Below are positions 9,091 to 18,255 of a stretch of DNA of 64,000 nucleotides, piece by piece. The notes below the pieces were generated by a model. The model was given only the letters and a program-made list of their open reading frames with translations, was not told the DNA's origin and ran no database searches. How positions within the stretch are numbered: the stretch's first letter is position 1; each line of letters starts with the position of its first letter. The stretch comes from DATFVA01 sp963743325. Its GTDB lineage: Bacteria > Bacteroidota > Ignavibacteria > Ignavibacteriales > Ignavibacteriaceae. The stretch spans positions 372,001-436,000 of the forward strand of contig CAVUOZ010000008.1 of the NCBI GenBank assembly GCA_963743325.1, written 5' to 3'. A program made the translations under genes and the position numbers.

Positions 9091-10773
9091 TTATTTTCCG
9101 TGTGCTTCTTCTATCCGGAAAATCGGTCTGATATCAACCGGAAGCTTTGTCAGTCCTGATCTTAATGTATCCATAGAAGGGGAAGTCACCGCATATTTTG
9201 CAATGAATTGCTTCGCTCCTTCATAATCACCTGTTGCCTGAATCATAAGCACTTTATTTGCCAGATCCTTCAGCGCAGGATAAATTTTATCAAAATTAAC
9301 CCTGACTTTCCTGGTATCGGGATTATATTCATATCCGCCTTTTTCCAGAAGGTAATTATAAATAATTGCATTTCCTCCGCCGTGTGCTTCATTTATTCCG
9401 AACCTTACCGATCTGAAAATACCGGCGAGGAAAGTAACATAGGTCTCTGCGGCGAATTCTTTCGGGTAGATCTTTTTATCAATCATAAAGATATTATTAT
9501 ACATCCCCAGGATATCAGCTTTGCATTCCTCCAGAGTTGAATAAGTCTCTTTCAGTTCCTTATTGACTGCTGTTTTCCTTCCGTTTATTGTAATGTTTCC
9601 GGGACCAACACCGTGCGACATCTCGTGCATTAAAGTATGATTAAAAAATCCGTTGAATGTCACATACTGAAGCTGATCTTTATCAAGTACAATTTCAGCT
9701 ATCGGTTTTAGTAGTTTTTCAAACTTAGCTTCGTGTACGTTCTTCAGCATTACTTTCTTTGAACCTTTGGCTTCTCTTACTCTTTCGTCATTCGGTAAGT
9801 TAAAAGCCAGAGTCTGAACTCCCGATTTTGCATTCCCGGTACAATAGACTTCATTTGCAACCACTATAGGAGATTCAGAACCGCGTTCTGTATTCTTATA
9901 TTTACTATCAATAGGCAGATGATTTTCAATATCTTTCAGATAGCTGCCGAACTTAGCAAGTTTGGCGCTTTCGACAGGATCTTTAATAGTAATAAAACTC
10001 TCAAATGAAGCCTTGTAATTGAAAAGTGCATCCTCGTAGACTTCATAAGGACCGATAACTACTTCGATATCATTATTCTTCAAATCCATCCATGCCATAT
10101 CGCTTTCGAAATAATCATTGGTTTCAAAAGCTTTGGCTCTTAAGGTGAGATATTTTTTAAGGGACGGGTTATCGGTATATTCTGCGGCTTCTCTTAAAAG
10201 CTTTGCCGCTTCGCTCAGTTCAGGCTGATAAAATTCGCTGTATGGAATCGCTTTGAGAGAGTCGCCTTCTCCTCTTATTACAGTAAACTCCGAAGTAAAA
10301 CTTTTTTCATCGCCAGGATGATTTTTTATCCAGTTCTCAAATTTATCTTTAGTCATATCAGGGGGATAAAAGTTAGCACCGAGAGGCTTTTTATAACTAT
10401 CTATAAAAGCTGCATCATGATTCAACCGGTCAAAGGGCCCGAAATTAATATTGAAATAGATGAGCTTCAGGCTGTCTTCTTCCGACTTTCCATCCAAAAG
10501 CTGATTTTTTATCTCAGTGTTTTTATCAAATACCTGCTTCATAAAGATGTTGTCGATCAGACGGGAGGCCTGGTAAAGTTTTTCGATTACAACTTTCTCT
10601 CTAGCATCCAGCAAAGTTGAATCATACGTGATTTCGGTAGGAACAAATTGTGCTATCATTGTCTTAAGTGAATCCATAGCTTTTCCTGCTGGTGATGGCT
10701 GACTCGTTTCTTTTAAACACCCTGCAAACAGAAGAATAATAAACAAAGAAGAAATAATTATAAGGTTTTTCAT
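9091..10773 (-). CDS. M49 (dipeptidyl-peptidase III family) zinc peptidase, lipoprotein
   Basis: 560 residues with a lipoprotein signal (SSLFIILLFAGC, lipobox FAGC), so probably anchored in the envelope. The zinc site reads HTLMHEMSHGVGPG, and a second motif EECKADILGMY supplies the third ligand. The latter matches the M49 EECRAE signature, while the first is HEXXH rather than the HEXXGH of eukaryotic DPP III; this variant is what I recall for bacterial M49-like proteins. It should remove dipeptides or short peptides in the periplasm. It stands alone between convergent and divergent neighbours. Family assignment is good; substrate is not known. Confidence 0.85.
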   Translation of the reverse strand: MKNLIIISSLFIILLFAGCLKETSQPSPAGKAMDSLKTMIAQFVPTEITYDSTLLDAREKVVIEKLYQASRLIDNIFMKQVFDKNTEIKNQLLDGKSEEDSLKLIYFNINFGPFDRLNHDAAFIDSYKKPLGANFYPPDMTKDKFENWIKNHPGDEKSFTSEFTVIRGEGDSLKAIPYSEFYQPELSEAAKLLREAAEYTDNPSLKKYLTLRAKAFETNDYFESDMAWMDLKNNDIEVVIGPYEVYEDALFNYKASFESFITIKDPVESAKLAKFGSYLKDIENHLPIDSKYKNTERGSESPIVVANEVYCTGNAKSGVQTLAFNLPNDERVREAKGSKKVMLKNVHEAKFEKLLKPIAEIVLDKDQLQYVTFNGFFNHTLMHEMSHGVGPGNITINGRKTAVNKELKETYSTLEECKADILGMYNNIFMIDKKIYPKEFAAETYVTFLAGIFRSVRFGINEAHGGGNAIIYNYLLEKGGYEYNPDTRKVRVNFDKIYPALKDLANKVLMIQATGDYEGAKQFIAKYAVTSPSMDTLRSGLTKLPVDIRPIFRIEEAHGK

Positions 10774-11050
10774 AAATTCTCACCATTAAAAAGTTGCATA
10801 GTTAATATCTTCAAAAATAGGAATAAACTTACAGATATGACAAATATCGAAAACCTGTTATATCTAAAATATTTACGGATTTTGTTTCTTTTTTGTGATA
10901 ATAGTTACGTGCTCTTTAATTAAGAATTAATTGAACTTCTACGAGTTCTGCTCTGAGGGCACAGATCTTACTGATGACTTAATAATCTCCCGGCTGAATA
11001 TAAAACGGTTATTTTGACTTTAAAAGAAATAAATTGCTAATTAGAAAAGG
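10774..11050. other. Intergenic region without recognised gene
   Basis: AT-rich sequence between the divergent M49 peptidase and the 11.3-kb operon. I see no ORF of note or strong hairpin here. It must hold the promoters of both units; the conserved leader element begins right after it. Confidence 0.5.
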
Positions 11051-11140
11051 TTATTTCTCTCAACTCCGGGAGAGCGGGAGTTTTAGAGTTTACCTTTAAT
11101 TACAACGCCGAAACACATTCCGAGACTCTCACGAAGCAGA
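11051..11140 (+). promoter_or_regulatory. Conserved leader element, copy A
   Basis: One of three copies of a ~90-nt sequence (others at 31651-31737 and 58404-58495, both minus strand). Conserved blocks in order: TTTCTCTC-ACTCC, GAG-GC--GAG, AGAGTT, and ACTCTC-C-AAGCA. Two stems can form in all copies: a local one (here ACTCC with GGAGT), and a long-range one pairing AGAGT with ACTCT. It lies about 130 nt before the start codon of the 11272 gene, within its probable 5' untranslated region. Confidence 0.55.
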
Positions 11141-11271
11141 AAATAAAGTAATGTAATTTCCCTGATACTTTATTTAAAATAATTACTCTTAGCGGAGATT
11201 TTATTTATAATACGTGCAGTGCTGGCGGTATTTTCTGTGTTCTTTTTTATTAATCCTAAAAGGATATTATT

Positions 11272-11727
11272 ATGGATGAAAGTTTTTTAAGCAAAGCAAA
11301 AGCAGCAGCGTCGGCAATTAAGGATAAGGCTGCCGATCTGAAAGAAAATTTATGGGATGATGAAAAAAAAGAAATCATCGAAGAATTCAAAGACGGCACA
11401 ACTGAAAAATTTAAAGCAATGCTGGAAACATTAAGCAATTACACCAGTCTCTTCAAAGAAGCAGGTTACGAGATAACCAGTATTAATGCAAGTATAGCTT
11501 TGCCGCCGGATATGAGTATTACCTTTAAATGTCTGAATGAAATTCCTTCTTCTGAAAGAGAGAATATCTTTAATAAAGTTCAGGATAGTAAAATTGCAAC
11601 TCTGCTGTTGAAAAGTCTTTTCAGAGCAAGTGATTATTCCGATACGATTAAGATGGGTGAGTTTAAATTAAGAAGCATAAGTATTAAAATGGGTTTGATA
11701 CCGGGCGTAAGTGTGTCATATTCTTAA
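11272..11727 (+). CDS. Conserved-looking protein of unknown function (151 aa)
   Basis: 151 residues with no recognised domain. The first 50 residues are Ala/Lys-rich and probably a charged amphipathic helix (LSKAKAAASAIKDKAADLKE), while the rest alternates short strands and helices (ITSINASIALPPDMSITFKC). There is no signal peptide or membrane segment. It is the first gene of an operon with a DUF4126 membrane protein (8 bp downstream) and a GlsB/YeaQ-like protein, and AAAGGAT stands in front of the start. The envelope-stress flavour of the neighbours suggests a role at the membrane, but I cannot name one. Confidence 0.75.
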   Translation: MDESFLSKAKAAASAIKDKAADLKENLWDDEKKEIIEEFKDGTTEKFKAMLETLSNYTSLFKEAGYEITSINASIALPPDMSITFKCLNEIPSSERENIFNKVQDSKIATLLLKSLFRASDYSDTIKMGEFKLRSISIKMGLIPGVSVSYS

Positions 11728-11735
11728 AACAAAAA

Positions 11736-12311
11736 ATGAACATTGAAATAGTACTTACTATCTTAATGGGAATCGGCCTAAGTGCAGCGAGCGGTTTCAG
11801 GATTTTTATACCTTTTCTTATTATAAGCATTGCATCAATATCCGGAAATTTAACGCTGGCAGATTCCTTTAGATGGATTGGAACAGTACCTGCATTGATC
11901 ACCTTCAGTGTTGCAACAGTTTTTGAAATAGCAGGTTATTATATCCTGTGGGTAGATAATATTCTCGATAGTATTGCCTCACCTGCTGCAGTAATCGCCG
12001 GTATTATTTTGATGGCGTCGGTTATTACGGGAATGTCCCCCCTGCTTAAGTGGACTCTGGCTATCATTGCGGGAGGCGGTATTGCGGCTGCGGTTCAGGT
12101 GTTAACCGGAATAGCAAGAATAACATCAACTACAACAACTGCCGGATTAGGCAATCCTGTACTATCGTCTGTCGAATTGGGAAGTTCGGTACTCATAACG
12201 GTAATTGCTGTTTTCATTCCTGTGGCCGCGGCAATTGTTGTTATATTGCTGCTTGTGTGGGCAGTAAAAATTTTAATAAAGAGATTTAGAGTTAAGCGTT
12301 ATTCATCATAG
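11736..12311 (+). CDS. DUF4126 domain membrane protein
   Basis: 191 residues, very hydrophobic, with about five membrane segments. The N terminus shows the DUF4126 signature of a small-residue-rich first helix (GIGLSAASGFRIFIPFL) and later WVDNILDSIASPAAVIAG and GMSPLLKWTLAIIAGGG. It is the second gene of a three-gene operon. Function unknown; members of this family are inner-membrane proteins of unclear role. Confidence 0.85.
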   Translation: MNIEIVLTILMGIGLSAASGFRIFIPFLIISIASISGNLTLADSFRWIGTVPALITFSVATVFEIAGYYILWVDNILDSIASPAAVIAGIILMASVITGMSPLLKWTLAIIAGGGIAAAVQVLTGIARITSTTTTAGLGNPVLSSVELGSSVLITVIAVFIPVAAAIVVILLLVWAVKILIKRFRVKRYSS

Positions 12312-12320
12312 AGGTATAAT

Positions 12321-12563
12321 ATGACAATAATATGGACAATCATTATTGGTTTTTTATCCGGCGCACTCGCAAAATTTATCATGCCGGGTAAAGATCCGGG
12401 TGGAATTATTATTACAATACTAATTGGTATTGCCGGCTCAATTTTATTTACGTATCTGGGAAAATTTATCGGAATTTATCAGGAAGGTGAAGCTGCAGGA
12501 TTTATCGGAGCGACAATTGGCGCCATCATACTTCTTGCTCTATATAGATTATTTAAAAAGTGA
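12321..12563 (+). CDS. GlsB/YeaQ/YmgE family stress-response membrane protein
   Basis: 80 residues with three membrane segments and the family pattern of glycine-rich helices: IIGFLSGALAKFIMPGKDPGG, then ILIGIAGSILFTYLG, then GFIGATIGAIILLALY. This family (transglycosylase-associated/YeaQ) is small, inner-membrane and often stress-induced. It closes the operon that begins at 11272, with 9 bp between it and the DUF4126 gene. Confidence 0.9.
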   Translation: MTIIWTIIIGFLSGALAKFIMPGKDPGGIIITILIGIAGSILFTYLGKFIGIYQEGEAAGFIGATIGAIILLALYRLFKK

Positions 12564-12629
12564 ACAGGATCTTAACAGAACTATTAACGAAGTTTTGCTT
12601 CTGATAATTCATAATATTCGGGACAGACT

Positions 12630-13169
12630 TTATAAATCATTTTCTTTATCATTATTCGCAGAAAAACCAAACAGGTCAAGCTCAAAATCCTTCAGTATAT
12701 ATTTTGACAGTTCAAAATCTTTTTCATTCACATAAAATACTGCAGGCTCCACTAAAGGGAGCACACCCAAAGTATTCTCTCCAGTCACGTAGTAATCAAT
12801 TCCGGCATTATCCAGCATAGATTTAATTATAGCAATATCCCCCTGGTTTAAAGATGATAGCAATTGTATATAGTTTTTATCCTCAGCTGTTTCTGATTTG
12901 CTGTCCACCAGGATAATAAAAGTATCACATTCAGGGCAGCGTAATTTCCAAGATTTTAATTCATTCCAGCTTATTTCCAGCACACTCAGGCAATTGGGAC
13001 ATATTATTCTCTTCCAGCGGGTTTCCTTTTCCAATTTTTGTTGACATTCAGGGGAATTACAATAGTAGAATTCTGTCCCTGCAGTAAGGCAATCTTCACA
13101 AAAATTCCTGTCGCAGTTATGACAAATTGAATATGCTTTCTTACCAGGATGGTTGTAACAGCTTTCCAT
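12630..13169 (-). CDS. Zinc-binding protein with DUF2007-like C-terminal domain
   Basis: 179 residues. Residues 1-45 form a B-box-like zinc module (CYNHPGKKAYSICHNC, then NFCEDCL and YYCNSPEC). A second zinc ribbon follows (IICPNCLSVLEI and LRCPECDTFI, about 56-86). The C-terminal part (about 105-165) resembles DUF2007: QGDIAIIKSMLDNAGIDYYV with a short strand-rich continuation. Such proteins may sense or bind partners; no catalytic residues are visible. It converges on the stress operon and reads from the side of the aminopeptidase gene. Confidence 0.8.
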   Translation of the reverse strand: MESCYNHPGKKAYSICHNCDRNFCEDCLTAGTEFYYCNSPECQQKLEKETRWKRIICPNCLSVLEISWNELKSWKLRCPECDTFIILVDSKSETAEDKNYIQLLSSLNQGDIAIIKSMLDNAGIDYYVTGENTLGVLPLVEPAVFYVNEKDFELSKYILKDFELDLFGFSANNDKENDL

Positions 13170-13216
13170 ATCTCTCTCCCTGATTAATGGAAAAATATTG
13201 CCTAAGTTAATGAAAT

Positions 13217-13294
13217 TTTAAAATAATGGAATGGTGGAATAATGGATTGATGAATAAATCCAGTCATTTCTCCACTACTCCAATATTCCACGAC
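13217..13294. repeat. Imperfect inverted repeat made of TGGAATA/GTGGA units
   Basis: A stretch of short units (ATGGAATGGTGGAATAATGGA on the left, TCCACTACTCCAATATTCCA on the right) can fold back on itself around a loop near 13255. It sits just after the aminopeptidase stop codon. It looks like a dispersed intergenic repeat rather than a standard terminator, as it has no T tail. Confidence 0.5.
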
Positions 13295-14686
13295 TTATGC
13301 TATGCACATTTTTTCAACTTCGTCCACGGTTTTGGGAATTGCCTGCTTACCCAGAACTTTGTGACCGTCTTTTGTTACAAGCACATTGTCTTCAATTCTT
13401 ATTCCGCCGAATCCTTTATATGCAGTCACTTTATCATAGTTAATAAACTGACGAAACTTGTTGTCACTTCTCCAGAAATCAATCAGCTCAGGCATAAAAT
13501 ATATTCCCGGTTCAACAGTCACTACATAACCGGGTTCAAGCTCCTTTGCGAGACGTACATAAGCCAGTCCGAACTGCTCGCTTCTTTTAACTTTTTCATT
13601 ATAGCCCACATAATCCTCACCGAGGCCCTCCAAATCGTGAACATCGAGCCCGAGCATATGTCCCAGACCATGGGGGAAAAACATAGCATGTGCCCCGGCT
13701 TTAACGGCTTCATCAACATCGCCCATCATTAGTCCGAGTTCTTTTAAGCCCGCGGTGATTGTTCTTGCAGCAAGCAGATGAACGTCCCTGAATTTCCTTC
13801 CCGGTTTTATGGCTTTAATTGAATCAAGCTGTGCTTTGAGTACAATCTCATATACTTCCTTTTGTTTACTCGTAAATATACCGTCAACCGGGAAAGTTCT
13901 TGTTATATCGCTTGCATAATGCAGGTAAGATTCCGCGCCTGAATCATTTACCATCAGGTCGCCCTTCTTCATTTTATTAGTATGACTATGATTATGCAGA
14001 ATCTCCCCATGAATAGAAACTATCGGGGGGAAAGAAACTCCGGGTCCCATTGATAACGCAATTCCTTCAATTACTCCTGCGATTTCCTGTTCTATCATTC
14101 CGGGTTTAGCCATCTTCATTGCAGTTGTATGCATCTCGTAAGCAATATCGAGCGCATATTCCATTTCACTTATCTCTTCTTTAATCTTCCTGGAGCGTTG
14201 GGCTACTACTGCTTCTATAAGTTTTGAGGACGTATAATTGTTTACTGCGCCAGGCTGAATTCCTAAAAGTTCACTCATCCAGTTGATTATTTTATACCGG
14301 TACTGCGGAAGGTAATAAATATTCACACCTCTTCTTACAGCATCGTTTATTTTCAGTGATAGATTTTTAATCGGTTCTGTTTTATTAATTCCTGCTCCTG
14401 CAGCCTTATTACGGATAGTAGTCTGTTGTCCCATCCAGATAATATCATAGATATCAAATTCGTTTCCGTAAATGATGTCTTCATCATTGTCTATATCGAT
14501 AACACCGAACAAATCAGCCTGATCTACTCCGAAAAAATAAAGAAAGGAGCTGTCCTGTCTGAATGCATAAGTATTATCTGTATAATTCATAGCCGGTTCC
14601 TCATTGCCGGGGAAAAGAATTAGTCCTGATTTAAGTTGTTTTTTAAGCTTATTTCGCCTGTCCGTATAAATCTTTTTATCGAACAT
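13295..14686 (-). CDS. pepP: Xaa-Pro aminopeptidase (M24B)
   Basis: 464 residues. The N-terminal AMP_N domain (about 1-130; GLILFPGNEEPAMNYTDN) is followed by the pita-bread M24 catalytic domain. The metal ligands fit the family: Asp in DSGAES, Asp in ASDITRTFPVD, His in FPHGLGHMLGLDVHD, Glu in VTVEPGIYF and Glu in IRIEDNV. It should release the N-terminal residue from peptides with proline in second position, in the cytoplasm. I chose the ATG at 14686, with AAAGGA at 14693-14698, over an in-frame TTG five codons upstream. Confidence 0.94.
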   Translation of the reverse strand: MFDKKIYTDRRNKLKKQLKSGLILFPGNEEPAMNYTDNTYAFRQDSSFLYFFGVDQADLFGVIDIDNDEDIIYGNEFDIYDIIWMGQQTTIRNKAAGAGINKTEPIKNLSLKINDAVRRGVNIYYLPQYRYKIINWMSELLGIQPGAVNNYTSSKLIEAVVAQRSRKIKEEISEMEYALDIAYEMHTTAMKMAKPGMIEQEIAGVIEGIALSMGPGVSFPPIVSIHGEILHNHSHTNKMKKGDLMVNDSGAESYLHYASDITRTFPVDGIFTSKQKEVYEIVLKAQLDSIKAIKPGRKFRDVHLLAARTITAGLKELGLMMGDVDEAVKAGAHAMFFPHGLGHMLGLDVHDLEGLGEDYVGYNEKVKRSEQFGLAYVRLAKELEPGYVVTVEPGIYFMPELIDFWRSDNKFRQFINYDKVTAYKGFGGIRIEDNVLVTKDGHKVLGKQAIPKTVDEVEKMCIA

Positions 14687-14745
14687 AGAGGATCCTTTCA
14701 AGTAATGCGTTGATTATTATTATCCATTTTTATTTCATTGGGATA

Positions 14746-14845
14746 AACCGTTGAAACGGTTAGTGTTGGGGATGTACAGGTTAACCCCGGGATTAATCCC
14801 GGGGTTAATGATATCCAAATACTGCTTATAACCGTTTTAACGGTT
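14746..14845. repeat. Cluster of palindromes (REP-like)
   Basis: Three inverted repeats lie within 100 bp between the aminopeptidase and cupin genes: AACCGTTGAAACGGTT at 14746-14761, a perfect 28-bp palindrome at 14781-14808 (arms TTAACCCCGGG, centre ATTAAT), and AACCGTTTTAACGGTT at 14830-14845. The outer two are near copies of each other and bracket the centre. This arrangement resembles REP-type intergenic elements mobilised by RAYT-like transposases; no transposase is nearby. Confidence 0.75.
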
Positions 14846-14946
14846 TACCAATTCCTAAGTGATTGAATACTGAATATAATTAAGTACTTCCAATATGCCT
14901 CATTTCCAACTCTCACTAATATAAAACATCTGCTGTTAATCTTCCG

Positions 14947-15267
14947 CTAATAAAACACAGCGAGCCAGATTGTTTCATTTTCAGGATCTGTCCATTCGAC
15001 TCTGTGTTTTTTATGTGAAGGGATGTTAAAATAATCTCCCTCACTTAAATCAATTAGTTCATTTTCACCGAAAAATTCGAGTTTGGCATTTCCTTTAATA
15101 ACAATCACCCACTCATTATCCTCCTGGTCATACCAGAAATCTCCGGGAGAAGCATCACCCTTCGAAATTATCCTTTCAATCCTGATATTCCCGGATGAAA
15201 TTATTTTTTCAGTAATTTCTTCCTTAATATTTGATGGAATATCATTAAAAATGTTTTTTATCTTCAT
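14947..15267 (-). CDS. Cupin-domain protein
   Basis: 106 residues, a single small cupin barrel. The first half gives WVIVIKGNAKLEFFGENELI and DLSEGDYFNIPSHKKHRVEW. The usual first-motif histidines (HxH) are replaced here (WYDQEDNEWVIV), leaving only part of the metal site, so enzymatic function is doubtful and a binding role is possible. No partner gene is adjacent. It has no signal peptide, so it is cytoplasmic. Confidence 0.85.
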   Translation of the reverse strand: MKIKNIFNDIPSNIKEEITEKIISSGNIRIERIISKGDASPGDFWYDQEDNEWVIVIKGNAKLEFFGENELIDLSEGDYFNIPSHKKHRVEWTDPENETIWLAVFY

Positions 15268-15386
15268 TGATTTAATTCGAATTTATCAAAATTACATAAT
15301 ATTATCTTGCTTATCAGGTCAACTACCGATAATTTTGATGAGTAAATATTTTTTGTAAAACTATAGTTAATCTATGGGGATTATAT

Positions 15387-16604
15387 ATGAGTTTAAGTTT
15401 AATTGCTAAATCTATTAAAGCCTCTCCGACTTTAAAGCTGAATGAGAAATTTGCCATTTTGAAGGAAAAAGGTGACCCAGTAATTCACCTTGGCGGAGGT
15501 GAACCTAAAAGCAGAGTGCCTATGGATGCAATACTTGCAACAGTTGCACATGTTAATACCGGGGAAGTAAGATATGCCCCGGCTGATGGAATTCCTGCAC
15601 TAAAACAGGCAATCATCAGGTATACTGAAGAGTTTTATGGAAGAAAAGTAAATCCTGAGAATGTCATTGCATCCGGCGGAGCCAAACAGGCAATAATGGT
15701 TGCCCTGCAGGCAATCCTGAATCCGCAGGAAGAAGTTATTTACCCTGCTCCGTACTGGGTAAGCTATCCGGATATGGCAAAGCTTGTCGGTGCAATAGGA
15801 GTTGCTGCCTACGCTGAAGACGGAACTTTCTACCCCCGACTGAAAGATATTGAAGACCGTGTCGGTTCATATACAAAAGCCGTAATAATTAACAGTCCCA
15901 ACAATCCTTCCGGCGCTATGTATTCAGAAGATTTTATTGCCGATGTAGTTGACTATTGCGAGAGGAAGGACCTCTACCTTATTATGGATGATATTTATCA
16001 TCGGTTGATCTTTGATGGAAGAAAACCGATCAATTGCTACAAGTATGCAAAGAAGCTTGATGAGAATTCAAAACTGATTGTAATCAACGGTGTGTCAAAA
16101 CAATATGCAATGACCGGCTTCCGTATAGGGTGGGCTGTTGGGAACAAAAAACTGATTGAAGCAATGTCGAATATACAGGGACATCAGACTTCCGGTCCTT
16201 CTGTACTTCTGCAGAAAGCGGCTGTCGGTGCAATAAATGGGATACAATCAGGAGTTGAAAGTCTGCGTACGACTCTCGAAAATAACCGCAATGTAATGAT
16301 AGATCTTCTTAGATCATTTGAAGGTGTAAAAGTAACAAAGCCTGATGGCACTTTTTACTGTTTTGCTGATTTCTCAGTTTATGATAAAAGTTCAAATAAG
16401 CTTTCAGAATTTCTCATTGATAAAGTCCAGGTATTAACTGTTCCCGGTGCCGAGTTCGGAATGGAGGGTTATTTGCGACTGAGCTACTGCGGTGCAATCA
16501 AAGATATAACAGATGGAATTGAAAGAATGAAATGGGCACTTGATCCTAATTCACCTAATGAACTTTATATTGGCGACAGAAAATTAGTGAGGGATTGGTC
16601 ATGA
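15387..16604 (+). CDS. PLP-dependent aminotransferase, class I/II (aspartate-type)
   Basis: 405 residues, full length for fold-type I subgroup I. Recognisable parts are the substrate-contact region IHLGGGEPKSRVP, ASGGAKQAIMVALQA, the PNNPSG motif (INSPNNPSGAMY), the aspartate that contacts the PLP ring nitrogen (IMDDIYH) and the PLP-lysine in SKQYAMTGFRIGW (Lys238). It probably interconverts aspartate or another amino acid and 2-oxoglutarate with oxaloacetate and glutamate. Its stop codon overlaps the start of PEP carboxykinase, which consumes oxaloacetate; this supports aspartate as the substrate. Exact specificity cannot be read from sequence alone. Confidence 0.9.
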   Translation: MSLSLIAKSIKASPTLKLNEKFAILKEKGDPVIHLGGGEPKSRVPMDAILATVAHVNTGEVRYAPADGIPALKQAIIRYTEEFYGRKVNPENVIASGGAKQAIMVALQAILNPQEEVIYPAPYWVSYPDMAKLVGAIGVAAYAEDGTFYPRLKDIEDRVGSYTKAVIINSPNNPSGAMYSEDFIADVVDYCERKDLYLIMDDIYHRLIFDGRKPINCYKYAKKLDENSKLIVINGVSKQYAMTGFRIGWAVGNKKLIEAMSNIQGHQTSGPSVLLQKAAVGAINGIQSGVESLRTTLENNRNVMIDLLRSFEGVKVTKPDGTFYCFADFSVYDKSSNKLSEFLIDKVQVLTVPGAEFGMEGYLRLSYCGAIKDITDGIERMKWALDPNSPNELYIGDRKLVRDWS

Positions 16605-18247
16605 AATATCTCGAATTCAATACCCCCGCAACAAAGCAGGCGATGGAGCTTGCTTCTGATTTCAGGCTAAAAAACCAGGGATTAACAGGGCTCGACAGGG
16701 TTTTCTGGAATCTTCCCGAAGAAGCATTATACGAAGAAATAGTTTTCCGTAATGAAGCTAAACTTACCAGACATGGTGCATTGGTTGTTAATACAGGCAA
16801 GCATACAGCACGCGCTGCAGCAGATAAATTTGTTGTGCAGGAACAATCAACTAACGATAAAATCTGGTGGGGAGTTTATAACCGTCCTTTCAGCTCTGAA
16901 AAGTTTAACCAGTTGATGGGAAGAGTACAGTCTTTCTGCCAGGGCGAGGAATTGTTTGTACAGGACTGTTACGCCGGTGCTGATCCCGATTACAGGATGC
17001 CGATAAGGATTATTACTGATAAAGCCTGGCATAGTTTATTTGCAAGGAATATGTTTATTACAACAAACGACAGGGATGAGCTTAAAAAGTTTATTCCGGA
17101 TTTTACTGTTATTACTTTAACCGGATTTAATGCCGATCCTTCGATAGACGGGACGAGATCTGAAACGGCAATAGTTCTGAACTTTGCTGAAAGAACTGCT
17201 GTGATTGCAAATTCGCTTTACGGGGGAGAAATAAAGAAATCAATATTTACTGTTCTTAATTTCCTTTTGACATTCGAGGATGTTCTTCCGATGCATTGCT
17301 CAGCTAACGTAGGCAAAAAAGGTGATGTTGCATTATTCTTCGGTTTAAGCGGGACAGGAAAAACCACTCTTTCGGCTGATCCGACAAGAGGATTAATTGG
17401 GGATGATGAACACGGCTGGAGCAGCCAGGGTGTATTTAATTTTGAAGGCGGATGTTATGCTAAAGTTATAAGACTTTCAGCAGAACACGAACCCGAGATT
17501 TATGCAACAACCAGAAGATTCGGGACGATTCTTGAAAATGTTGTATTCGATCCCGTATCAAGAAATATAGATCTGGATGACGATCATATTACAGAAAATA
17601 CCCGCGCCTCTTATCCTCTTGAATTCATTCCCAATGTAGTTGAAGAAGGTTTTGTAAGAAGTCATCCTAAAAATATAATATTCCTGACCTGCGATGCCTC
17701 GGGAGTTCTTCCTCCGATTGCAAGGTTAAATCCTGAACAGGCTCAGTATCATTTTATAAGCGGCTATACATCAAAGATCGCAGGTACAGAGATAGGACTG
17801 GGAATTGAACCTCAGATTACTTTCAGTGCTTGTTTTGGCGCTCCTTTTATGGTTCGTCATCCTTATGAATATTCCGAAATGCTGAAGCAGAGGATGCTGA
17901 AACACCATGCTAATGTATGGCTGGTAAATACCGGCTGGGTCGGCGGAAGATTCGGGGTTGGTAAAAGAATTAGCATTCGTCATACACGTAATCTTCTGAA
18001 TGCCGCTCTTGACGGGAAGCTCGATAAAGTAAAATACAGAAAAGATAAGCTGTTCGGATTTGAGGTCCCTTTAAGCTGTCCCGATGTTCCGGAAGATGTT
18101 CTTGATCCTTCCTCAAGCTGGGGAAACAAGGATGAATACTGGAAAAAGTATGATGCTCTGGCTGCCAGGTTTATAGAGAACTTCAAGTTGTTCGCTGAGG
18201 GAACATCAGATGAAGTAAAGAAAGCCGGACCAACCAGATTGAAATAA
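16601..18247 (+). CDS. pckA: Phosphoenolpyruvate carboxykinase (ATP)
   Basis: 548 residues. The phosphate-binding kinase-1a motif FGLSGTGKTTLS (Lys254), the kinase-2 metal site GDDEHGWS, the RMPIRI substrate region and the C-terminal NTGWVGGRFGVGKRI are all present, which marks the ATP-dependent type. It converts oxaloacetate and ATP to PEP, CO2 and ADP, at the entry to gluconeogenesis. The ATG at 16601 forms an ATGA overlap with the aminotransferase stop, so the two are probably translationally coupled. A 13-bp hairpin follows the stop. Confidence 0.96.
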   Translation: MKYLEFNTPATKQAMELASDFRLKNQGLTGLDRVFWNLPEEALYEEIVFRNEAKLTRHGALVVNTGKHTARAAADKFVVQEQSTNDKIWWGVYNRPFSSEKFNQLMGRVQSFCQGEELFVQDCYAGADPDYRMPIRIITDKAWHSLFARNMFITTNDRDELKKFIPDFTVITLTGFNADPSIDGTRSETAIVLNFAERTAVIANSLYGGEIKKSIFTVLNFLLTFEDVLPMHCSANVGKKGDVALFFGLSGTGKTTLSADPTRGLIGDDEHGWSSQGVFNFEGGCYAKVIRLSAEHEPEIYATTRRFGTILENVVFDPVSRNIDLDDDHITENTRASYPLEFIPNVVEEGFVRSHPKNIIFLTCDASGVLPPIARLNPEQAQYHFISGYTSKIAGTEIGLGIEPQITFSACFGAPFMVRHPYEYSEMLKQRMLKHHANVWLVNTGWVGGRFGVGKRISIRHTRNLLNAALDGKLDKVKYRKDKLFGFEVPLSCPDVPEDVLDPSSSWGNKDEYWKKYDALAARFIENFKLFAEGTSDEVKKAGPTRLK

Positions 18248-18255
18248 AAGTATTT

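Noticed and set aside
12050..12289. Alternative-frame ORF inside the DUF4126 gene
   Set aside because: It is Asn/Cys/Gly-rich, a shadow of the membrane protein coded in the other frame.
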